A DNA stretch of 64,000 nt from Treponema sp. (lineage in GTDB: Bacteria > Spirochaetota > Spirochaetia > Treponematales > Treponemataceae), in assembly GCA_016290335.1 (NCBI GenBank), contig JAEETM010000005.1:1-64000 (forward strand), read 5' to 3'. This document shows, one piece after another, positions 22,001-27,769 of this stretch. Made by a program: the position numbers and the translations under genes. The notes beneath the pieces are model-generated. The model saw only the letters and a program-made list of their open reading frames with translations, was not told where the DNA came from and ran no database searches. The stretch's first letter is position 1, and every line of letters starts with the position of its first letter.

Positions 22001-25000
22001 GGAGGTTAATACTAATGATAATCATGTTGCAATAAGAGCCTTTGCTGTAAGTTCAACAAATCATAAGATAAGTGAACCTGTAACTCACGTTGTTAAGATT
22101 GATGCAAATGCACCTCTTATTGGAAATACAAAGCCTCTGGAGCTTGTAAAATATGAAAATGCAGATGGAACAGGTAATATAGTTGCACGCCAGGTATATG
22201 CAACAGATATGTATCTTAAAGGAAAATGGTACCTTGAAGGTTCTATTGAACACGAAAGTGGAATAAAAACTGCAACCTGGTCTTATTCTGACTTTGAAGG
22301 AAATACCTGGGTAGCAAAATCAGAAAATATTGTTGATGAAAATACGATTACTTCAGGTAAAGTAGCAATTAATTCAATATCATCATCAACCTCTTACAAG
22401 AACTATAACTTTAAGCTTCCTGTTGGTTTTGATGGTGATGATTGTGGAACACTTAATTATACTCTTGTTATAACAGATGGTCGAAGTAATGGGGCTCAGA
22501 GTGTTGAAGAAAAAATCAGAATTAATTATGACAACAGACCTCCTGTTTTAAATATAAGCAATATTCCTAGCAAAATTGAGCAGTCTAATGGAACCTTTAC
22601 GATTGAAGGAAATGTAAATGAAAGTGGAGCCGGCCAGTCTGGATTCAACAGAGTTGCAATGTTCTATACACGGGAAGTTGGCAATTCAGGAACTGTTAAT
22701 CTTGTTGACCCTATGCTTGACAGCGAACAGAGCGGTACTGCAAATTACGAGCCTGTAACAGATCTTACTTATTCTTCTATTGAAGCTGGCGGTGATGGTC
22801 TGTACTGGCGTACTGCTCAGGGAACTCTTGAAAATAATGAAATTACTCTTACAACAATTGGCGGAGTTGAAATTGCAAATGTAACAAACTTTGCCAAGAT
22901 AATTCGTAACGGCGGACTCTGCAAGATAAACGATGTAATTTACAGAATATCTAATGTAAATGTTTCTACTAAGAAAATAACAGTTGAAGGTTCTATAGAA
23001 AATATCACTGATTCTGCACCTATGTATTTTGCTGTGGGTGCTTTGATAATAGACCATAAATCTGCAGAAGGTGGTGCTGCTTACGTTGATGATGTTGGTA
23101 ATACTCAGTATCACACAACATCAACTTATAATCCTGCTGGACCTATAGATGCACTGGATAATCTTAAGTTGATTGATGATGATGGTGACCAGATGATTGA
23201 AAGTGCAACAAGAAATGGTACGGCCTACAACTGGTCTGCTTCAATCAATTCAAGCAATATTCACGACGGTGTTGTTACGGCTCATTTTGTTGCCTTTGAT
23301 AATGCAGGAAACGTAAGTCAAAAAACTTTCACAGCAACTGTTTCTAATAATGCGCCTAGAATTGCCGGTGTAATATACGGTACAGATTCAAATGGTAATG
23401 GGGTATTCGATACTAATGAATTGATAAATACATATCATCATTATTATACAAAAGACAATAATATTCAGAATAAGGGAAATGGCTACAATATTGGTAAAAA
23501 GAATATTTCTTGCGTAATTGGAGATAGTAGCAGTGCACTTGTTGTAAAAGGTGATTTAATTGTAAAACCGGAGATTGTTGGTGGTAACGATGGACTTGGT
23601 TATACTTATAATTATAAAAAAGAGGATGGTGGAACTTATAAGCATAACTTTACTGAATATGCAGGTGTTGGAAATGCAAACGACACAGACATACGAACAG
23701 ATGTTTTGTCTATAACAGTTCCACTTTCTGTATTCTTGACTGAAGGAAAAAAAGTAAAACAGGAAGAAGCTCAAGCTATGGAGTTCATCATTTGGGATAT
23801 GACAGAAGGAACTATTCCTGGAGATACGAGTGGTAGTGCTACTATTACTTTGTGGACAAAGGTTTCTCTTAATGATGAAACAGCACCAGTAAATAAGATT
23901 AACCGCTTCCATTGGGCAAGTACTACAGACAATTCTGTTTATTATGAAGATGGATTTGCAAAGGGTCATATTGAGCTTGAAGCTGATTGGGTAAATGCTC
24001 CTGGTTATGTAGAGAATGCAACAAGCGGTGAATACGATGGAAATCCAAAAGTTTCTGGAATTATTATTCTGGATGGACTTGCAACTGACGAAACTTGTGT
24101 AGAACAGCTTTCTGTTTATATTGCAGGAAATACCGGAAGTATAAATGGTGGTGAAGAAATAGTATTTGCAAAGCGAGATAGAGATGGAGGTAGCAGTACC
24201 CGTGGACAGTTTATAAATACAAATGCTGTTGAAGGTATTCAGCTCCAGGCCGTAGAAGACACCTTTGACAATACTACTGGTGAAAATACTGTAAAATGGA
24301 AGGTTAAAGTAGATACTTCTAAGCTTTCAACTGTTGCTGAATCTGATGTAATTATTCGGGCTGGTGCTTACGACAGAGGTTCTCCATCTTTGAGTAATGG
24401 TAATGTAGTATATCCTGAAACCGGAAATCAATTTGCACCTGCTGGAACCTTAAACAGCACAGGAACCGGAACAGAAAGCTCTCCTCTTACAGCCTTGTAT
24501 AAGGTAGATGTTGTACCGTATATTTCTAAAGTAGAAACAAAGCTTTCGCAATCGCTGAAGAGCAGTATAAAAAATGCTTACTCTCGTACAGCTCTTGGTC
24601 ACTATATTGTCGCTGTATATCCTAGAGCAGACGAAAATGAAAATGTTACTATTGAAGGCTTTAACTTAGGCAATTCTACATATAAGCCATCGTATAATAA
24701 TACTGACTTTACAGTGACTAATGGCAGAATTGAACTTCCTGCTATACAAATTGTGGGTTCGGGTCCTCTTTCTTTAACTGTTAATGGTGTTGAAACTCTG
24801 AATAATAAGAATAACAACAATGCCTGCGGTTCTTATAGAACAGCTAATACTGAAATTACAGAAGAAAGCTCTTACAGCCTTAAGAGTACATACGCTTACA
24901 ACCGAATGCCTAACGGTACAAGCAACAATCTGCTCACCGACGACGTTGTATTTGATGTCTGGCAGTTGTACAGTGATGCTGCAAAACCGATGAGTGGTGA

Positions 25001-27410
25001 ATTACGCGAACCGTCTATGAAGATTAACCCTGTAACTGGGCAGGTAGGTTTGGCCTTTGTTAGTGGCCCGGCTGATATTGCAATGGCAGATACAGAAAAT
25101 AATAATTCTTATAAACGCTGGCAAAGCAATTATGCAACATATAGTAATATTAGCTTTGCTTATGATACAAATGGTTATGCTCATGCTACAGCTACAGGTT
25201 TGGATACAAATCCAAAGGATAAACATGCAGGTCGATTCTCATATTTTTATAACAAGTGGGGAGAAAGCGGATTAGAGTTTACTGGAAATTATTATGGTCT
25301 AAATGCAGTTCGTCTTGAATCTCTTGCTGTGCCAAAAAAGACAGTCGCAAGAGTGGAAACAAACAATACTTTTACTTATGCAAACTATCTTAAAGGAATT
25401 ACTCAGTATTATCAGATTGATAGAGAAGTATTGCCTATAAAAGGAGAGATTCCTGATACTGATTATCTTACAGAGTCAAGATTTTATTCACCATCTTTAG
25501 CTGCAATTGTACATGAAAATGAAACTTCGGTTTACCTTGCTTATTATGACAGTGTACAGGGGCAGATCAGGTTCAGATATAACAGCAATGTGCCGCAGGA
25601 ATGGTCTTCAGCTAATACTTATGAAAAATATATAGTTAATGATGATGGAAGTATAACAGAAGATCCTGATTATCCAACAGAATATTTAACTGGAACAAAA
25701 CTGGGTACAAATAGCGATGGAACTTATAAGGATGAGGGAGGTTTCGGAAATAATCTTCATCATGGAAAGAATGATAATGATGATTTTGTAGATAATCTCG
25801 GTTATTTTATAAAAGCAGCTGATTGCGAAGCTTATATGGAAACAAATACAAATCATTTTAGTTTGATTTCCGGTGTTGACTATCAGCAGGGTGATGATGT
25901 TGTAGATATAGCTCCAGGTTCTGAAGATAATAGGCAGGTGTATATAACAGATGAAGATGGTAATTATCCAACAGAAACAACTTTTACGTATCCTACAAGT
26001 GGAAAGGAATGTGAACTTAATTCCAGTCCGTATATAAAATGGTTCCATGCGAACTCGACAAAAGATTCAGAAACGGGTTTACGTGTCTTGAATCAAGGTG
26101 TCTTGAGACCTTTCTTTGTTAGAAATCCTTGGACAGATCAAAATCATCAGGAAGACACGGTTGTATTTGCTTCTAATGATACTGTAAATATAAAACTCAA
26201 TAAGGTATTAGAAAACCGTTATGTATTGGATAATTGTCAGAAAATAAATATAGATGGTGTTGGTGATGAATGGGTACTGACATTTGCTGATATGGAACCA
26301 GAAGATGTAGATGCTCTGGTTCAAAGACTTGTTCAGAGTGTAATTGGGGAAAATACAACTGAGAGCGAGTATTTTGATGAGCTTTTTGACAAACTGGATA
26401 GTAATCCAAATTACAATTTGACAAATGAAACCAAGAAAAAGACAGTACAGGATTCCATAAAAATCCAGAAATGCATACCAACACCAAAAATAACTGAAGT
26501 CAAAGAAAAGACAAATATTCCTGCTTACAAAGGAATCCGCCATAAATCTGGTTATGATACAGGATTACCTGGCTATAAATATGTTGCCATAGATGCAAAG
26601 AAAGGTAATTCAGCTGCGGAAGATACTGTTGTTGCTGTATGGTATGACGGAACAGGTCTGCGTTATGCTTATACTGATAATCCTACAAATCATAAGGACA
26701 ACAATATATCAGACAATAACTTGGACGGTAATGGAAAAGGCTGGAAAGGAAATAAAGTTATCTTTAGCGAAGGTGGCGAACATTGTACTGTTAAGTTTGA
26801 CCCTGCTGGTGGTGTTCACATTGCAGCGTATGGTGATGGCAGCTTGAAGTATGCTTATCTTTCAAGTGTTGATGCCGCTTATAATGAAGCTAACGATTCT
26901 GTTATTGTAGATTCTTACACAATTACTGGTGAAAGATTGAATCTGGATGTAGGTCTTGTTGATTATGAAAAGCCAGACGGAAGCACAGTTACAGTTGCGG
27001 TTCCATATATCACATATTACAATGGCACTGCACGTATGCCAACTGTTGCAAGGCTTGTTATTCCACAGAATGGTGTAATGAATTACAAGGCACAGGGTAC
27101 TAAAACAGTTGATGGTTCAGATGTATTTACGGGTAACTGGGAAATTTCTCTTGTTCCAACATCAAGTAAACTTACATCGCAGTATTACGACAAGATGAAT
27201 ATTGGACTCTGGAAGCATGATGGAAAGATTGTTAGTAGTACTGACAGCAGCTTTACTGTAACAGGTGCAGAAACTGTAGTGACATCAACGAGTAACTCAA
27301 GTTCTGGAACAAACGGTAATATTTATGGTAATGGTACGGCTAATCCAATTGTAGGTTATGCTATTGAATCAACTGCCGGAACATATCTTGAAACCGCCCA
27401 GATGAAGTAA
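7053..27410 (+). CDS. Giant Ig-like repeat lipoprotein A (6,785 residues)
   Basis: The start is the ATG at 7053 behind GAGGAGG (7039-7045); the GTG two codons earlier is too close to that site. A hydrophobic signal peptide ends in the lipobox SIISC with the lipidated cysteine at residue 22, so the protein is predicted to be membrane-anchored, probably surface exposed. Two Ig-like modules follow, then a non-repetitive insert (about residues 165-525), then a long array of about 40 modules of roughly 70-140 residues joined by D-x-x-x-P linkers (DNTAP, DQSAP, DTTAP). After that come an EF-hand-like loop (DSNGNGVFDTNE, near residue 5,445) and a C-terminal region of about 1,300 residues with an IPT-like part (VTIEGFNLG) and propeller-like AVWYDG / LKYAY motifs. 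Calculated mass is about 0.7 MDa. It is a tandem paralogue of the next gene. Adhesion or matrix roles are likely but unproven. Confidence 0.9.
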   Translation: MKKSVVSLFALISFLCFSIISCDVEIGLGSSVDTKAPELTIENPPAGSVIRDVFAITGTCSDDGVIESITVDLKQTNNPVLSYTLEGTFNQKEGIWSCEVNPLNKKTPIPDGSYEVAVTITDTAKRETIRTRSYTIDNTAPVIAITRPSTVIPTGSDPEKYTQSTEYDSYGRDFVIEGHVADTCERRYISVDVYDLEGNLKYSTLNAADEAKKRIKIDSDFSTTIASFGDEAYKAIYGDDDGAGTKKFFCEITVYDDACKYLADGSTPSGDNAVGNSVKYFYLYKGDLYNSIFSSYQMTNAYKLLNDSFTEEDYKNINASISLEEAKRSLEDEKYKETRGFLSLNPKNNPYFKFSSHEALDKELMESGTVFELDNNKVLNNQPIAVEVYEGLDCTPLIKDNLGLYLLKADFKGNPIDSNGNVVKADEAEKIWLVRPLVDKDGTAILSEVDDAEEIKARNISSIGGTYKFSFNLTTREPTVDGNQLLVNNYYILGVQGWDKKGIEVKNAEAVYGFKLVESGTAPALTIKNVTPNWITTNENTPENPDLVDENAVKNISVTLAFAGDAPFRLTRIVNETEEVELLTNSNDYRETEYTDSYTPPAGSASGTIRYILTSNNDLTSTESTDYYVDNIRPEIVDFAIPSVKETEKTSYKFTGEVSDENTTASSKIAEVQIRLSYLAENGSTVSSDWISVGNTNKWDYTIVFQEDDDFDEIFEVEGAKNIEVRAIDNAGNISKVEKGLFIYDTGSPEVEVQSYRMGNSAPQTIKSNFFVSESFTISGTVKDSYEIKSVVIKQTKGEGDNAEVIEIPVEIDEKGNWTVGNLPRNKEKTDEVLVETGVYSYIITATDKADKTTNSITYKATIDNEPPVITIESPVAMKPELSANRESAISGTSLRFKGTMDDGEGTGVKGYSYKLVKDGENEKDVEWTPYQDITDSSTWSFYKELKTENNPSAELDEGVWTLYIKAIDEAEKESEPVNRSFVIDQNIPSLKAEITEAENCKKLNQVWYFNGGLSGTISEARDSFGLDEDLPLTFSIGNVDITQAVTIEPNGNWYIDNSIIDSELLTNSEQTLYITAHDKVGKTNIITFTVYKDIEEPTINITYPAENDQISDTQFTARGSITDGTGIGVESLEYKVNQDDSWHAITSGITSTTWTQYFDFADESEGKITLSVRAKDILGNEAESISRNFYIDLNAPELSSQITTGNDCIVQSGIYYFKGNLSGTVTASDTNELNKIEFKLGDAVVEPAITNGTWTIPATAFTESSLSTLTITAYDVVGKTSVNTYQVYSDTTAPDVNVAESVLKENDSISSFPLSLYGTFTDGSGIGADVIYYSLDGTDPKNELRVSGSIWTKEITDTGIKEGNLTLKLRIKDKLNNISEITQIPFYYDSSAPSLTEEGISVAGATVNTTITLQGTAGDSNDLAFVEITDSGNTDSTWTINKADMTASSTAGVWTWSQPIQLGTETNKLADGNHTLTIIAEDIAGKQTKITRSIVVDNTEPEIAITKPATDIDKHYSKNSSYTFEGTASDNLGIKSLEAKLFKKTGGIGNDDEVTTADLSVNAGTWKWTVYELNNSSSYYATFDIKDVADNIATATTQTIVTDFTAPVSTLKVQKNGETAVEVSNNSISTTNAAYTLSGTVSDSNFDVQTCTATVKTDNAETSTSLTFEENTTNWTYTGITEEGEHTYIFKFSDLAGNENSYTLKVRYDTQAPEVLSITSPESDDATGANAISGSSKKFTGNAEDNGSGLASYSYIFAQTATPPDAGWTSVNAENGAWEISRTVIATTTPSSDCLHEGEWYLFVKATDKAGNTSTTPAMRHFWVDQSAPALTNVNIAGGTYYFNTDALTISGKAIDTNALDENSAVVIKKTSVGSENTNVVLATISAADVAADGSWSANIDESAIPSDGTAVTITIEATDIVGKSSGMNTYTVCKDMVAPVVTASPVSNAAMAYQKSVNYTFSGTATDTNLEEVTAVLYRNGVPTTEETSLSPKGATGAWEWKVYDLEEAYYSIKITAKDKAGNETHYQTGSVMVDTTAPETTVNGTALYDETGTALSTDTEPATLSDGNTIEIEKKYAQSSYTLSGTVTDANFEYNTQSLVLKENGTEKTVTFIGQGTDASPYTGWSYTPESFTEGTEVTDNYTVTVTDKAGNKTTYSMTVVYDTKAPVLTITSPVNNSAHGTMPPANGKATDNGIGIKEVKWSNNNSADDSEWSEISWTTLTDWSAELTAMENEGPVTLYVKAKDNFGRISNASVNFSYDLYNPEVTETDAVQEYQKAGYNFTLTGTAGDTNGLDCVTITEGAIVYGSTNASDKTGTARISTENAAVTLSELSAGTALTAASGKGKNWSISFSDQNQNNPQSALSLSEGSHKLSITAKDTAGKVSTEIIKNIFIDITKPTVLSVNAPTTLQTANASFRFEGTAKDDTNAAKDSRVKNIQVGFKSYASAGATESTAQTAWLDANGDTSWNFLAVFTDESLNNVFGNHEGYKTICVRAYDYAGNVSDVYESEKFLYDRTIPTSTINSYTAGNGSAVSLTSTPSFFANNTFKLNLTANDGYLVKKIVVKQTNSGVTKTVYRLDNINSNAKEVDVLNLPRDVSGLDDDDATETSALTLDENSSGEYEYSIEVTDVAGKTAEVAKVVAKIDRKVPTITLGTELNAAYYQGLSKTFSFSASDPTAADGSSGSGLSKYYYKFTQDTATQTVSSSGWTEKVASSSFDVIPSLVSGNTLGTNGELNEGQWYLWYYVKDNAGNASTPASASFWLDQGAPTLNAVITPAENSIVGSGTEFYFNSGLSGTISASDSSNVAPALSYKINNGTAVSVTGTSWSIPASSFSDEGAYSLVFTATDHVGRTATKEFTVHKDISAPTLSITSPAANSYFEQAAINIRGNVSDGTTENPGSGVNKIYYSTDNSTWTELTAYSAGGAIWNDTVSLDQQGNVTLYVKAVDKLGQESDHESVTFSYDAAAPVIVETVSVAANQKQGYSFTLEGTAYDTNELSYVEIVDKIGDTVQGTYKVDNDDDTTDTISIIGENTIANAKSEDTAITWRKTFSASDTTPLAQGQHTFYISAKDTSQRLAATITKDVFIDTVKPVLTITTPDAYTNSEYVTFNGTITEANLSTLVVKLYKQGDATEKATANLTPQGNGTEKTWSYTAHLADNNASYYITVLATDRVDNTEEASTQSHLIKTDRTAPATTLGASGVTNSNAGTVNAISENVTYYAKADYTISGTITETNYDKDKVTITAKKNDVAVTDEELTTLQDSLADSLTSETDKEWSFTGITGTGSYEYKLQIEDLAGNKSIYTILIVYDDTPPTVTHNTVSSIVNTTAYEFSGTITDTNYYNATVVLYKDEDATDATSTIEVDADNNWAWRPTGLEDGIYYAVITAKDKAGNTNTAANGTTGSVIVDRTRPTTSLNGSNLTDSSFNTATTLENEGTYYASSEYTISGTISDVNWGIGATAKYKLDGGTETDLTVNSTTKAWSLPSATAGHTYEIKLKDSAANENTYTVTVSYDATAPNATIVIPEADITNPQYALSSDNYSFKLNAVDNNGGVGVKELSYIFTTTDSLPAVNAGWQTDSNFTTADKFVVMNLVPLNTVDSNSQPVENTLTATQIPEGTWYLWVKAKDKAGNVTPDATITANRRKIIVDKSNPTLTVTNSLNETGTNPIYGDVTDSGYTVSGTISDTNALAVTDESEDENDRVYAIEIKVEGVTATTIASSALEGTDGTVWSYTIPKASIHENGLTEIEIIAKDIVGKTTSKKYTVYYDINDPELEVTAPVNDEQIGNGSDGKANKIIKGTIRDEGYGLAKLEFKLKNSSGSIVKDSSNKDISGYWSNIASDETNNYPIKIKGEQWFYAGQPDENGLTGNTALTIPLGTNEGTLYLEVTATEIGASNLPETSPVTRPESFERNGITIQTVTFFYDASEPNITESGSVSRITNTDFVLIGTAYDTNQLSKIEIKQGGVLKATTADGSITFKASSAEDAAAVTLASATSDSAKGTWKATFDADDYEDGSYQFNITATDISGKMTTVTRTIQMDKTAPANISPSVTTSGTELNSKNWYNSRAIAISVTASDTNGSGVSSADYTLDGPSAQDRSWTNIPNNGEAFVGTVNLPADGENTFYVRVKDVAGNYGYNDTGVKVYIDSAAPASATVASVDGVAAGDGENQFGGTKLTNGSSNIAFTMTAADSGTVGTNATGIDSIKIIKVGNNTLEGNAQINVTETAGVLGATIPKTSVTTSGGVIARVTDKVGNSYDFTLFQIQFDNKYPKVTISNIADADTSVTGTQINGITTISGTASDDQTLASVKLQYSKKTGETTWSDWADTGLTNQGTIYSWSFKVDTTQSPYSDGDTVRFRVLATDAAGNEGNSGSTASAITASNYKEVVISQDTDRPVIKINNLEMTNPVDTNYYWLKYDTMYGTVSDDDGTVESVKYKVHRAVEIETEPTDDQGNSTWETVSQNYYTSFTCEDDEVATGSFAAGTYYTKSAWSSNVYNNGMWEISSLGDGQTWIYFEVKDAEQRTAEKVFTSNANSTTPASYGPKIKDSTGTAKLGYSNTQNDILKVKVDTAAPEIISEKYYLSPSAAYDAGTAWGDKNNIGVLSTTKCGGKDKFLYIRVETRDSNGINTERTAIKFNNTAATTTADGDTPNPVRIIQQNPSGSTVVTIVRIDLSQFSSGTNNFAIDLYDNAGKSTKDTKSILIDNTAPELMVSNYTAGVMLYGSNNNSFRLYQNGDSDISKFYFYVTDNSDFAPVYNSASNTYTGFTEMDDQKVGTTTTVFFDGGTTSAVEYHAPKFYNIIQALTGKSDDQMLASDDPVPLWFWFYAVDDLGNASVPSAETRFAFNVFPNGDKPRIDITYPARKQADQNAPVSVGGTIRVTGYTEISTDTVDAVYIQIDPTYDYSDSDNLDGDAFNEAGWKAELETAISGKNVSYSIVDLRGENLYGTDIPADSPYRYAIKASGTVNWSFNLNSRQEVNTNDNHVAIRAFAVSSTNHKISEPVTHVVKIDANAPLIGNTKPLELVKYENADGTGNIVARQVYATDMYLKGKWYLEGSIEHESGIKTATWSYSDFEGNTWVAKSENIVDENTITSGKVAINSISSSTSYKNYNFKLPVGFDGDDCGTLNYTLVITDGRSNGAQSVEEKIRINYDNRPPVLNISNIPSKIEQSNGTFTIEGNVNESGAGQSGFNRVAMFYTREVGNSGTVNLVDPMLDSEQSGTANYEPVTDLTYSSIEAGGDGLYWRTAQGTLENNEITLTTIGGVEIANVTNFAKIIRNGGLCKINDVIYRISNVNVSTKKITVEGSIENITDSAPMYFAVGALIIDHKSAEGGAAYVDDVGNTQYHTTSTYNPAGPIDALDNLKLIDDDGDQMIESATRNGTAYNWSASINSSNIHDGVVTAHFVAFDNAGNVSQKTFTATVSNNAPRIAGVIYGTDSNGNGVFDTNELINTYHHYYTKDNNIQNKGNGYNIGKKNISCVIGDSSSALVVKGDLIVKPEIVGGNDGLGYTYNYKKEDGGTYKHNFTEYAGVGNANDTDIRTDVLSITVPLSVFLTEGKKVKQEEAQAMEFIIWDMTEGTIPGDTSGSATITLWTKVSLNDETAPVNKINRFHWASTTDNSVYYEDGFAKGHIELEADWVNAPGYVENATSGEYDGNPKVSGIIILDGLATDETCVEQLSVYIAGNTGSINGGEEIVFAKRDRDGGSSTRGQFINTNAVEGIQLQAVEDTFDNTTGENTVKWKVKVDTSKLSTVAESDVIIRAGAYDRGSPSLSNGNVVYPETGNQFAPAGTLNSTGTGTESSPLTALYKVDVVPYISKVETKLSQSLKSSIKNAYSRTALGHYIVAVYPRADENENVTIEGFNLGNSTYKPSYNNTDFTVTNGRIELPAIQIVGSGPLSLTVNGVETLNNKNNNNACGSYRTANTEITEESSYSLKSTYAYNRMPNGTSNNLLTDDVVFDVWQLYSDAAKPMSGELREPSMKINPVTGQVGLAFVSGPADIAMADTENNNSYKRWQSNYATYSNISFAYDTNGYAHATATGLDTNPKDKHAGRFSYFYNKWGESGLEFTGNYYGLNAVRLESLAVPKKTVARVETNNTFTYANYLKGITQYYQIDREVLPIKGEIPDTDYLTESRFYSPSLAAIVHENETSVYLAYYDSVQGQIRFRYNSNVPQEWSSANTYEKYIVNDDGSITEDPDYPTEYLTGTKLGTNSDGTYKDEGGFGNNLHHGKNDNDDFVDNLGYFIKAADCEAYMETNTNHFSLISGVDYQQGDDVVDIAPGSEDNRQVYITDEDGNYPTETTFTYPTSGKECELNSSPYIKWFHANSTKDSETGLRVLNQGVLRPFFVRNPWTDQNHQEDTVVFASNDTVNIKLNKVLENRYVLDNCQKINIDGVGDEWVLTFADMEPEDVDALVQRLVQSVIGENTTESEYFDELFDKLDSNPNYNLTNETKKKTVQDSIKIQKCIPTPKITEVKEKTNIPAYKGIRHKSGYDTGLPGYKYVAIDAKKGNSAAEDTVVAVWYDGTGLRYAYTDNPTNHKDNNISDNNLDGNGKGWKGNKVIFSEGGEHCTVKFDPAGGVHIAAYGDGSLKYAYLSSVDAAYNEANDSVIVDSYTITGERLNLDVGLVDYEKPDGSTVTVAVPYITYYNGTARMPTVARLVIPQNGVMNYKAQGTKTVDGSDVFTGNWEISLVPTSSKLTSQYYDKMNIGLWKHDGKIVSSTDSSFTVTGAETVVTSTSNSSSGTNGNIYGNGTANPIVGYAIESTAGTYLETAQMK
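8600..23370 (+). repeat. Ig-like module array of giant lipoprotein A
   Basis: Recurrent modules start after a D-x-x-x-P linker and contain a YTISGT-like strand, a G-x-W-x central strand and a closing DKAGN or DxxGK strand. I count about 40 linkers between the non-repetitive insert and the EF-hand-like loop. The pattern is that of bacterial Ig-like (Big-type) domains; the exact Pfam family was not tested. Confidence 0.85.
19362..20190 (+). repeat. Block nearly identical to 40814-41648 in the paralogue
   Basis: From the segment coding for RSWTNIPNNGEAFVGTVNLP onward, the DNA of the two giant genes is almost identical here, with scattered third-position changes and one 6-base length difference. 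Flanking modules are more diverged. Confidence 0.85.
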
Positions 27411-27413
27411 TTT

Positions 27414-27470
27414 TTCGGGTCAAATCCTGTAATGACAAAGGGACTTGACCCGAATACTTTTCTTTTTTTG
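27414..27470 (+). terminator. Intrinsic terminator of giant lipoprotein A gene, built from a palindromic element
   Basis: TTCGGGTCAA (27414-27423) and TTGACCCGAA (27445-27454) form a perfect 10-bp stem; a T-rich run (TACTTTTCTTTTTTT) follows. The left half, TTCGGGTCAA plus a later AATGAC, resembles the 27-bp element seen at 5270, so this looks like a diverged copy serving as a terminator, three bases after the stop codon. Confidence 0.8.
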
Positions 27471-27769
27471 CTAAAATCTCAAAAAAAACAAGGTTTTAAC
27501 CTTTAATAACAAGTTTTTTAACCTTTTTCTTGTTGCTTTTTTATATTTCTGTGGTATTATCATAATGCGGGTTATACTGTAAAAATAGGTGTATAATCTG
27601 CCGATAATAAAATATAAATAAAACATAATTAATCGTTTATTCCTACCAAAAGTAATCAAAATAATCCAAAAGTTTAGAGTGAGATAGTTTATCTTATACG
27701 GAAATAACCTTCAAAAACGGGCTGCGCTTGGGGTTCATAGGGCAAAGTCCAGAAAAAAGGGGTGTGTAT
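27471..27769. other. Leader region between the two giant lipoprotein genes
   Basis: No gene is seen. After the terminator come two imperfect copies of an ACAAG-TTTT-AACCTTT motif (27488-27535), a probable promoter, and a leader of about 200 bases. The last 60 bases are less A/T-rich than the rest and end in AAAAAAGGGGTGTGTAT before the ATG; the GTGTGTAT stretch just before the start codon resembles the GTGTGTGT of the first giant gene. No known riboswitch class could be matched. Confidence 0.5.
27533..27560 (+). promoter_or_regulatory. Probable promoter of giant lipoprotein B gene
   Basis: TTGCTT (27533-27538) and TATTAT (27555-27560) are spaced by 16 bases. A second possible -10 (TATAAT) lies further down near 27592. 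The leader to the ATG at 27770 would be about 200 bases. Confidence 0.45.

Noticed and set aside
8600..23370. CRISPR-like or satellite repeats inside the giant genes
   Set aside because: The repetition is protein-level Ig modules of variable length in one open frame, without regular short repeats and spacers.
27728..27769. Upstream start for giant lipoprotein B
   Set aside because: It would put 14 residues before a well-formed lipoprotein signal peptide; paralogue A begins at the equivalent short start.
27690..27769. Riboswitch (for example cyclic di-GMP type) in the less A/T-rich leader of giant gene B
   Set aside because: The sequence has GGGCAAAG and GCGCTTGG pieces but does not follow the conserved layout of any class I can recall.
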